64,000 bases of DNA, taken from the NCBI GenBank assembly GCA_030734395.1, contig JAUZTG010000050.1, positions 183,852 through 247,851 on the forward strand, written 5' to 3'. Numbering within the stretch: position 1 is the first letter of the stretch; each line of letters starts with the position of its first letter. The notes under the pieces were generated by a model. The model was not told the origin of the DNA. It searched no databases and saw only the letters and a list, made by a program, of their open reading frames with translations. Below are positions 55,900 through 64,000 of the stretch, in pieces. The stretch comes from Sarocladium kiliense. Lineage: Eukaryota > Ascomycota > Sordariomycetes > Hypocreales > Sarocladiaceae. The position numbers and the translations under genes are program-made.

Positions 55900-58123
55900 G
55901 CGGATCGGCGACAACGGTGATCCCTGGGAAGACCAGCCTGGCCCAGTTGTACCTGTTCGCTCAATAACCCGTTGACGAGAATCGTCGCTCCTCGCCCCGA
56001 GCTAAAACGCATCAATCCACCGAACCCAGCTTTCGGGTACCCTTCGTTGCCGCATTCTGTGTACGAGCACGTCTTTTGACACCCCGTTGTACGCCCCTTT
56101 GACGTCGAACGTCACTAGAGACAGCACTTTATTCTCTCTCCAAGCGTCGAATATCTTTGTGCCACCAGAAGGGTCGCCTGGACCGTTGACCTCTGCTTTC
56201 GGGCCCCGTAGTGGTGTTTGGGCAGGAGGTCGTGTTCTTCCACTGGGTAAGATAGCCTCTCTGCCAGGACCGATTCCATTACTTTGCCTAGTGTTGGCAG
56301 CAGCGAAATAGGTCGGTAGGCGTTCGAGTTTCGGTAGTTTCTGCCAGCACCTCCCTTGCGAAGCGGGATGATCTTGGCTGTTCTCCATGCTCTTGGTACG
56401 AAAGCTTGATCAAGGGACGCCTGGAAAAGATCGAGCAGGTGGTCCTGCAGGACCTCCCAGAGCTCTTTCCAAACCACCCCCGGGAGCCCATCCAAGCCCG
56501 GTGCCTTGAAAGATCCCGTGGCAAAGATGGCTCGGTGAACGTCCTCTTTTGTCAATGGTACTGCTTCGATCGGGGCGGGCAGATCATCCATGTTTGGAGG
56601 CAGCGTATCTGGCACGATGGGGAACGAGCTCATCCCATTTCCTTGCTGTCTTCTACCACGGTGTCTTCAGGTAGCTCTAATTCTGGGATCTGACCGAACG
56701 ATGATCCGGAAGACGGGTCCAGATAACGGGCGACTGCCCATATGTTGTCATGGTCTGCTAAGAACTCATGCCAATGTGCTCGTTTCTGCCGATGCATGGT
56801 GTCAAACAACATCTTCTTCGCGTGTCTAGCCTTCTTCTCCAGCCGGCGATCCCGAGCTCCAGCTCGTCTGGTTCTTCGCGCCTCGTTCCTCCAGTACGTA
56901 TCGCTGCGTAGTTCCGTCAATTCCTGTGTCCACCACCTCTTCGCGTATGGTGACGGCTTTGCGACGGGCGTATGCCGTCGGACTGCTTCATGGACGATAG
57001 TCATGAGCGTATTGGGGAATAACTCGATATTCTCCGTCCGTGGGAGTTCACCAAGGCGCGCTGTGACCTCTTCTCGCATCCCTTGCCAATTGGCATGCTT
57101 GAACAACAGTCTCTCCTGCGGTTCGATCGTCGTGATGTCCGTGTCGAACTCCGCCAGGATCGCCCGATGATCCGATCCGTACTCATGCTCCAACAACCGG
57201 CACGATACGACTTCATCCACACGGCGTTCTGTAGCCATGAAAAGGTCGATCGTCAACTGCGTCTGGCCTCTTTCGAAGGTGATGGCTTCTCGTGCCACGA
57301 GATTCTGCAGCTCAAGATCGTTCATGAGCTCCATGATGGGGTCTCCTTCTCCGTCCCGGTCGGTTCCCGCCACATCATCCCCTCCCCATAGAGGATCCCA
57401 TCGGTAGAAATCCCCTGCCACAATCACCTCCACGTGCTCCCCGACAGCCCTACGTGTTGATGTGGTCGTTTTCCTGATTTCACTGAGAATGGGCACTAAT
57501 TCCTCGTCTCGTGATGTCGTTCTTTTCTGCACGTAGGCGCTGAACACCAGTATCTTGCGGTTCTCTGCCGTGAGGAGAGTCGTCGCCGTGAGGTCTGGGG
57601 ACTCCGTGGGCACCGGCTTCTGTGCGTTATCCTTCCCACACCACATCATAGACCGCAAGGGTGGGCCGCTGTCGTGTTGCTTCGTCGGTAGCTGCTGCAC
57701 CCATCGACTGTGGCTCGTTGGTGCCACAATCACAGTCCCATGTCGTCCGTCGTGTAGTTCGGCTCTGTCGGTAGTATGAGGGAGCAGTCCCTCAGCGCAT
57801 CGTCGTTCATAAGACCAGCGTGTACCGGTCTTGCTTTCATCACGTTAGCTGCTAGTATTTTAAGCTTCATTCCGTCCCTCTGAGTCTTCCGAAGCTCCCT
57901 CTGGTCGTAGGTTGGCTCTCTCCACATGAGCCGGCGTGGTTGCCGTGCATTCTCTTGCTTTATGCCCTGCGCCAGCGCATCGGCTACACGTCAGCTCGTT
58001 CGTACACTCCATTTGACGGTGCCCGCGGCGGAGACATCGAAAGCAGCGGTCGTCCGGTTCCCGCTGCTTGAATTCCGTAGTAAAGGCTGTTTCTTCGCCG
58101 ATGTCAATCAGACCCTTGTTCAT
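55900..58123 (-). mobile_element. Decayed LINE (LINE-4), several frameshifts, 3' part missing
   Basis: On the minus strand, in order: the end of an ORF1 with zinc knuckles (CFRCLRRGHRQMEC, CSRCAGAGHKAREC; 58123-57860), the start of an endonuclease (KILAANVMKARPVHAGL), its body (IVAGDFYRWDPLWGG, EYGSDHRAILAEF; 57733-56630), and reverse transcriptase pieces (KAPGLDGLPGVVW, RPISLLPTLGKVME; VTFDVKGAYNGVS; GLPQGSPLSPI only after correcting a frame change near 55935). Frame changes occur near 57735, 56633, 56150-56300 and 55935. The sequence ends after the GLPQGSP motif; YADD and RNase H are absent. It is a third LINE family by its sequence. Confidence 0.85.
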
Positions 58124-58402
58124 GATATGCAGAGACAGCTTCCTCTTTTACAATGTCTGAGCAATTCATAGTGAAGTCTCTAGACAGTGCTACACACTGT
58201 GTAATCAAACTGTGTACTTTCTCGCAGGTACATTGGAAGCCAGGGATAACACTTTGGTCCGGTTTTGGCTCAAAGGATGTTAGAATGAAAGATCATTACG
58301 CGGCCCCCTTCGCTCAATTGAATGAAGGGCGTCTATGGCAGACGTGATGTCGCGGCCTGTTCAGTGCTTCAACATGCGAAAAATTGATCTCAGCATTTCC
58401 AA

Positions 58403-58680
58403 ATGGCACCGCACTTGTCTAATGATCAACGCGAGGCTCTGAAGAGCCTCATCGAGAATAAGTTGGAAGGTAAAGTACAAATCACCGACGCAGCCATAGC
58501 AACGAGTATTGGCCCCTGCACAACACGAACCGTACGAAAGGCGCGATCCAACATCCACCGTTATGGCACGATCGATGCCCCAGGCCTAAAGGTGGTCGAA
58601 GGCAAGTGACCGAGAACATGTGGCTTGCTATTCGCAACCATCTTGAGAAGTTCCCGTGTACAGTATGCCGGTACCCTTCG
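58403..58680 (+). pseudogene. Tc1/mariner-type transposase helix-turn-helix relic
   Basis: The frame MAPHLSNDQREALKSLIENK...TDAAIATSIGPCTTRTVRKARSN follows the N-terminal helix-turn-helix of fungal Tc1/mariner transposases (MAPxLxxxQR...I...A...C....V..IR.N...G). After 58609 the continuation VTENMWLAIRNHLEKFP appears only after a frame change. The DDE catalytic domain is missing. No terminal inverted repeats were firmly identified. Confidence 0.6.
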
Positions 58681-58735
58681 TTACGATCTTAGACCGGCCA
58701 TAACTTAGTTGAGACGACTACTTGCGGTGGACCTT

Positions 58736-59491
58736 TCAAGGATGAATACGGAGCCGTACGAAGTTCAAGAACTTGCTCAACGGCGACTTCTTACCAATGC
58801 CAACCTCGCAAGCGTTACTTTCCGCATGCTGCAGAAGGCCACTCATCCATAAGAACACAGTTTTACATTCGGGACACTTGAAGTCGTAGTCCTCTTCATC
58901 CGAAATGTAGCGGCCAGACTGATAACATTGTCGGGCAAGGTGATCAACGAGGCCAGCGGTTGTACCAGATGAGCAAAATCCAGCCTCAAGGTGTAACACC
59001 ATCGCTGACTCCTTGTCGAAGCTTCTCGAACATCCTGGGCATGAAATGAGCTTCGGGGCATGTGTCCTCTTATGCTGCACGAAAGGTTAACATATGATCT
59101 GCAAATCACAGTCTTAAAGAGGATCGCAAACATTTTGGAGGTTGTTTTCGGTATCGAAGAATTCGCCACAGTCCTCGCAAAGATTGTGTTTAGCTATCTC
59201 ATGTTGCTGAAGACTCTCTGAAGTATCGAACGACCTGTCACAGAAGTGGCAAAGCTCGTGAGACTTTTTCTGGTGGTCCTCTAATGCCTCGGATAGCTCA
59301 AAATCTGGTTTGTGTGGACAATGTTCGCATCTGTGATGGTTTGACGATGAGGAGATATGTTGTCGGAGAGATTCGCGGCTTGCGAAAGGACGCTTGCATC
59401 GTAGACAATATGTCTTCGGATGACTGTCTCGGCAGTGTTGCTGAAGGCTGCTTTCCCTCTTAAACTCACGATCACACACGGGGCATTCCAT
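58736..59491 (-). CDS. Multi-finger C2H2 zinc-finger protein, two exons, 232 aa
   Basis: Exon 1 59491-59132 and exon 2 59074-58736; the 57-nt intron has a GTTTGC donor and TGCAG acceptor, and the joined frame is 233 codons. Seven finger-like units fill the protein: CPVCDREFKRESSLQQHCRD, CLRCKRPFASRESLRQHISS, CEHCPHKPDFELSEALEDHQ, CHFCDRSFDTSESLQQHEIA, CEDCGEFFDTENNLQN+HKRTH, CPGCSRSFDKESAMVLHLEA (last ligand Cys) and CPECKTVFLWMSGLLQHAES (last ligand Cys). The splice lies inside finger 5 and restores its two histidines, which supports the model. Such proteins bind nucleic acids or partners; no other domain is present. Starts directly with finger 1. Confidence 0.75.
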
Positions 59492-60524
59492 AGTGGAGTG
59501 ATCTGGAGCATCAAAGGAATGGAAAACGGGTAAAGGTGGACCGTTATCACAGGCCGGGATGCCGGGTTGCTGAGGAAGGGGCTGTAATAGGTCTCGGATT
59601 TACGTTCTGCCGTGCACTGATGCTTGGGACCAGTGGTTCATCTGCCGAAGATCACGTGATCCATTTTTCTGGTGATCGTCAATCTATGATAATTCTCTCT
59701 GGAAGCAGTGACCGTCGATGCCATACCCGTCGATGCGGCATTGAGTATTCATCATCGAACGCACAGAAGCACAGCCAGAAGACCAGCGACCGCCGTCCAG
59801 GGCCGACAAGAGCCGATCGCCATGCATATGACGCAATCGAGCGATTCATCGAAGCGAGGTCGAGGCGGCAAACGATGGCGAGGTCTCCGTGATCATCCGA
59901 CTTCGTGCCATGCGACCGACACCCAAGTAGCAGGAGTCTTCCTCGTCACGAAAACGGCCAGCCCATTCCGAAGAAGCAGATCTGAGGTCATGCATAGGCT
60001 CACTATCCGCAAGTGACTGTGTGCCTGAATCCGCTTCTAGCTTGAAGGGTGGAAGGCCATTTCGAGACGTGAATGGGATGAACCAACCATAAACGGCCCT
60101 AAATGTTGGCCTGGACAACTTTCAGCGGGTGTCAGGTCCACTTGGAACGGCAGAAAGTCGCCATCCTCGTACTAAGCCTCATTCCTAGCGGCTATTGAGC
60201 GTGGCAACATCCTGACACAACAGGCAACGAAAAGTCAAATGGATCATGAAGCCCTTGCCCAGAAAACGGCCCATATAACAAGGCTTGTTCGATGCATTCA
60301 CCAAAGTACCGGTAGTAATCCTAGTACTCCTCCTTCACGCGCGACACGTCGACGCGATGGCATCGTGACTAGGGTTCTCTAGCATCCTTCATGACCAAAG
60401 CACAGATCATTGTGTCGATGGCCTTTTCGCGAATTGAATGACAATCTGATTCGTTGCGACTCTGCAGCAATCCAAGTCAGCCTTGTATAGCAGACTTCCT
60501 GGAGATAGGCGAGAAGTATACAAG
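59492..60524. other. Intergenic stretch between divergent genes
   Basis: Probably holds both promoters. Overlapping frames of about 100 residues on both strands have no motifs. Confidence 0.4.
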
Positions 60525-61394
60525 ATGACTTCTTTCCTCAGCGGTATTTCCCGTACGCCTCAGAAGCATGCAATAAGACCATGGCAGGAATCTCCAAAAG
60601 ACGACCTCTCACCTGAATCAGTTCTCTCTTCGCCTATCGCAGCCTCATCGTTGGCGAGGGATGGACAGACGCGCCCGCTGAAGAAACTCGTAAGCGCTAC
60701 ACCTGACTCCCAATACCTCTGAGTTCAAAGCTGACGACGCCGTAACAAGAAACGGAAGCGCGTGTCTACAGAAGCGCCGCGCAGCCTTCAGTTTGAGGAC
60801 GAAAGTGTTGCGCCGGAGCCGAAAGGGATCAACATGGGTACCGCGGCCCCAGAAGCGATCATGTCCATCAAAACTGTTCCAGAGGAAGAACCCGCGGGCG
60901 CAAAACCCCAAGAAAGCAGTTCCATCAAGTCGGCCGACGTAGGGCCCGCTGGTGGGCAGCAGCATCTTCCTGCCAAAAGGGTGATTCACCCAGCCTCGAC
61001 GAAAGCTCAGGGTGCGGAGCAAAGCGCAGAGCTTTGGACTATTAATTCTATCAAAGGTCACCGTTGGCGCGGCGACTCTATCGAACTGCAGATCAAGTGT
61101 GACGATGGATACATGAGCTGGGAACCGGAGATCTCCATCCAGGAAGATGCACCGTCCGTGCTCTTCTCATACTGGGCCTCGAAAGGTGGTCGTCCTCCTC
61201 ATCCTGAAGATCCGGACTTGTTCCACATCTTCGCCATCAGGAAAGTCAAGGCTCGAGGCCACGAGGTGTTTGTGGAATGGGTCGGATACGAAGAACGCAC
61301 ATGGGAACCTAGGAGCACGGTTGAAGACGCGGCTCCCGATATGCTCAAGGAGTTCGAGGCGCTACACGGCCGAGCTCGCAAACGGCGGAGGTGA
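60525..61394 (+). CDS. Double-chromodomain protein, two exons, 269 aa
   Basis: Exon 1 starts MTSFLSGISRTPQKHAIRPW at 60525 and ends at about 60689 (PLKKL). A 60-nt intron (GTAAGC donor, gctgacgac branch site, AACAAG acceptor at 60749) removes two in-frame stops. Exon 2 runs KRKRVSTEAPRS to the stop at 61394; 270 codons in total. A Pro/Glu-rich linker precedes two tandem chromodomain-like folds: WTINSIKGHRWRGDSIELQI...YMSWEPEISIQEDAPSVLF (about 155-205) and LFHIFAIRKVKARGHEVFVEWVGYEERTWEPRS (about 215-255). The C-terminus is basic (GRARKRRR). Expected role: reading methylated histone tails in chromatin; the usual three aromatic cage residues should be checked in each fold. No helicase or integrase part, so it looks like a host gene. 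Confidence 0.75.
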
Positions 61395-62105
61395 CAGTGG
61401 ACACGAAGTGTGCTCAGAGACGAGTGGGTGCCCCCAAGACAGCCCGGAATGGCCAATGAGCGGGGCGGCGATGCGCTGGCTGGCGGTGAATCTCGTCGAA
61501 TTCCAGGTCGCTCGCTGTCCCAGCCCAAGCCCAAGACATCCATTATGGCTAGCCTACGGGCGCAGGAAGACGTCCGTAAGGCTTCCCTTGAAACTTGAAA
61601 CAGCTACCCGCTCAATGCGCAGGGCCTAGCCCCGACTGCGACAACTACGTCTGCCACCCAGGAAACCGTGGCTGCGCACGACCAGCTTGGCGAAGCTGAT
61701 GATCGCGTCATCGTGGCCTCGAATGCGAAGGCCTAACGTAGATACTTCCGTCCTGCCCAATACCGGTAATGGCTTGTGTCGTACAGCTCAACTCTGTCAT
61801 ACAGGGCAAACCCCCTGGGCTAGAGTGCCCTTGGGTCACGTCTCGTGGTCGAGTAAGCCAACGTGTAGGTGCTTAAGCGATTGCAGGAGAGAAAAGGGTA
61901 GATACTTGCGTTGCGCACAGGAATACTAGAGATTTGTGCAAGGGATCATTCGCATCATGTATGTCGGAAAGTAGTCTTATAACATGACAGGCAAGCCGTC
62001 AGCGTGATGTCTGCTCTTCATGGCAGGCACTCATCGATTCTGGGGTATATTCGGCGGAAACATGTGGCGTCCACGTAGACCGAACTGCAGCGTTTTTTCA
62101 TACTT
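61395..62105. other. Intergenic stretch
   Basis: No gene supported. Frames here are Ser/Pro/Arg-rich and mutually overlapping. Confidence 0.4.
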
Positions 62106-62534
62106 TTACGCTGGGCTCGGCGTAATATTGACGAAGTCAGAGAGCACAAGATCAGGGCTTGAGCTCTTGAAATAAACATTGCCGCCGCCAGGCGTCATTA
62201 TTGTGGATGATCTGAAACCAGACTCGTGGTTCGGTGGTGGTGGGGTGGATGGGGTTTTCATGTGAGGCTGGCTCGACTTTCCCAGCGGCGAGGGTGAAAT
62301 CGTCGGGTGAAGCAGGAGATCGGGCCCATCTTCATCTACAGTCCTAGCAGCATTGACACCGTGGCCCCGTTTCCCGAGGAAGCATTGGCTGCGCACATGC
62401 CTTTGGGGAGAAGATTGAGTGGTGGCTGCAGACGAGTCTGTACGTTTCCAATCGTCATCGTCATCACCATCTGTAGATGCCGCATCATTGAGCGAAGACA
62501 GCTGGTTTCTCAGGCGGCAATGGCTGCAGAACAA
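62106..62534 (-). CDS. Hypothetical Ser/Pro-rich protein, possibly a last exon
   Basis: The frame ends SSSPDLVLSDFVNITPSPA, an ordered-looking short motif after a long disordered Ser/Thr/Pro-rich stretch with an acidic DGDDDDDW run. An upstream frame (62796-62581, FPFEDSLFLKRLDQRLSRSP) may be a 5' exon, but I found no splice that joins the two cleanly. A regulator is possible; no domain is assigned. Confidence 0.35.
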   Translation of the reverse strand: MFCSHCRLRNQLSSLNDAASTDGDDDDDWKRTDSSAATTQSSPQRHVRSQCFLGKRGHGVNAARTVDEDGPDLLLHPTISPSPLGKSSQPHMKTPSTPPPPNHESGFRSSTIMTPGGGNVYFKSSSPDLVLSDFVNITPSPA

Positions 62535-62796
62535 ACCTCAGGGGTCCCTGGACGTCGTAAAGCGCTGCGACCGTATCGGTTTAGTAGTCGAAGTCTGATT
62601 CAGATGGTCGTCGAAGGGTACGAAGGATGCGCGTTTCTGGTGACCGGGACAGTCGTTGGTCCAGGCGCTTCAGAAAGAGGGAATCTTCGAACGGAAATTC
62701 CACGTGGGCACAAGTAGCGGGATATAGGGTGTCGGGAGCGGAGGAAGAATCGGAGAGCATATCGCCCGCCCCCCCACGACGCGACACCATCTGCAT

Positions 62797-63178
62797 TACT
62801 TCGTGATACAGTGCGTCGTGATCCTCTAAGTCACGTGGCGCAACATGCGCCTAGGTGATGGCGGTTCGAGGCGGGTGAACGCGTTTGTGTGTGATTCCTA
62901 CTGTACACCTGCTGTGTAACAGAGATCTCGGTGAATACCTGCGGCCAGAGCGGGCCAGTAGAGGCCAAATGTAGAGCATTTTGTTCTCTTTCGCAACTTT
63001 CGTACACTTTGATCACGGTTGACTGGAGGACTAACCCTGGAGCACGGCCGTGTCTACAAGTGGACGGGGCCGTGTGAATGTCCGAAATTGGCTTGAGCAA
63101 TATCGGTCATGGGCATTTACTCCTTCTCCGAATGCAAGGCCGTTGGATTTACAGTACTGTACTCAACACGTTGAACAT
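62797..63178. other. Intergenic stretch
   Basis: Nothing recognised. It separates two divergent weak gene calls. Confidence 0.35.
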
Positions 63179-63811
63179 ATGCCAGAACTACTGTGTCCAT
63201 ATATGGCCAACACTCACGTCGCTCTTCCGGCCTGTCGAGATGAAACGCCCACCGAAGCCGAAAAATGCATGCCACCATTGGCAAATCCGGCGGTACAGCA
63301 TCACCAGCTGTTTCGGGACAGAATGCCCAGTTCCACCCTAAAAAAGGGTACAGATCCGAATCAACATATAAACCTGAGACGCCGAGTTCCACCGGGGCTC
63401 TTCACGAGTCTTCATCGCAAAATGTCATGCACAGGCTGCACGACGTGGACACTATCGTCGCCGCAAACACGGTGGACGCTCGCAATACTGCGCGAGTGTG
63501 ATCATCAGATCCATCAGCTTCAAGAAGGGCTCGCCTCACGAGCGACGGAGATCCAGGAGCTGCGACGCAAGAACCAGCACCTCGCCGAGCTTCAGAGACA
63601 CGCTGTGATGCGAGAAGAAATCTTGACGCAGACGATCAGTACCCAGAAGCAGCTTATCCACGCCTTGACCCTAGAGATCCCGGGGAGAAATGACGAGTGC
63701 ATGACGGCGCAGACGCCGCCCTCACCCTTTCTTACACCTCCCACGATGGCTACGAATCACCCGCCTACCGAAAGAAAGCAACATCTGAGTCAGAAATGGG
63801 AACAGATATGA
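63179..63811 (+). CDS. Hypothetical coiled-coil protein, about 210 aa
   Basis: The frame is open from about 63050 (GTG); the first ATG is at 63179 (MPELLCPYMANTH). The best-supported part is the C-terminal half, with a predicted coiled coil (HQIHQLQEGLASRATEIQEL through QKQLIHALTLEI) and a TPPSPFLTPPTM tail. The N-terminal part may be noncoding or belong to another exon. Function unknown. Confidence 0.35.
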   Translation: MPELLCPYMANTHVALPACRDETPTEAEKCMPPLANPAVQHHQLFRDRMPSSTLKKGTDPNQHINLRRRVPPGLFTSLHRKMSCTGCTTWTLSSPQTRWTLAILRECDHQIHQLQEGLASRATEIQELRRKNQHLAELQRHAVMREEILTQTISTQKQLIHALTLEIPGRNDECMTAQTPPSPFLTPPTMATNHPPTERKQHLSQKWEQI

Positions 63812-64000
63812 GATATGAGATGTCCTGCCAGAGTTTCGTTGATCATCTATCCACTTTAGTGTACAGTTATGTGCAATGACAGCTTCCTCAACAATCTCTC
63901 CGTATTATTCACTGCGTGAGGAGGGCTACTTTGAGTGACTTCCGTGTCGCGCGTGCCCCACAATGAATCTCTTTGTAGTAAGCGCTTAAACGTCTATTAC

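Overview
The window looks like an accessory or repeat-rich region of a filamentous ascomycete (Pezizomycotina). The evidence is many short GT-AG introns (44-60 nt in most models), fungal-type families (DUF3638/DUF3645 giant protein, FunK1 kinase, DUF3435 tyrosine recombinase, LaeA-like methyltransferase, APH-fold kinases) and Tad/I-like LINE retrotransposons with a gag-like ORF1 and an endonuclease-RT-RNase H ORF2. I cannot fix the genus. No rRNA, tRNA, CRISPR array or telomere repeat was seen. Gene models below were joined by hand from open frames and splice signals; boundaries may be off by one or two bases.

Layout. 0-4 kb: an unrecognised two-exon gene and hypothetical genes on the other strand. 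4.9-8.1 kb: an APH-fold kinase gene and a small conserved-looking gene, bracketed by two clusters of short near-palindromes, with a foldback region just upstream. 8.8-10.5 kb: a C2H2 zinc-finger gene and a small two-exon gene. 10.9-12.9 kb: relics (a chromodomain scrap and the front half of a LINE ORF1). 13.1-14.9 kb: a second APH-fold kinase and a small coiled-coil protein. 15.9-18.5 kb: a DUF3435 tyrosine recombinase with C-terminal zinc fingers, the family that drives Starship giant transposons. 19.4-21.0 kb: a protein with an NLR-like fungal N-terminal region, a Gly/Arg-rich tract and a 5-residue coiled-coil repeat. 21.9-23.6 kb: a MADS-like mini gene and a hypothetical gene.

23.8-39.2 kb is the main event: a giant DUF3638/DUF3645 gene (minus strand) split by an apparently complete 5.9-kb LINE. 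The LINE is bounded by a perfect 14-bp target duplication, and removing it with one copy of the duplication gives an exact 3,104-aa frame. 39.7-41.6 kb holds a degenerate RNase III-domain gene. 42.2-50.5 kb holds a second, intact LINE of another family, a ~300-bp direct repeat on both sides of it, and a 5'-truncated, inverted relative. 51.2-55.4 kb has a LaeA-like methyltransferase and a frameshifted FunK1 kinase. 55.5-58.7 kb is a graveyard (gene fragment, decayed LINE, transposase helix-turn-helix scrap). 58.7-64 kb has a seven-finger C2H2 protein, a double-chromodomain protein and weakly supported hypothetical genes.

The genes do not form an evident pathway. They share a theme of mobile DNA, nucleic-acid-binding proteins and kinase-fold families that often expand in fungal accessory compartments.
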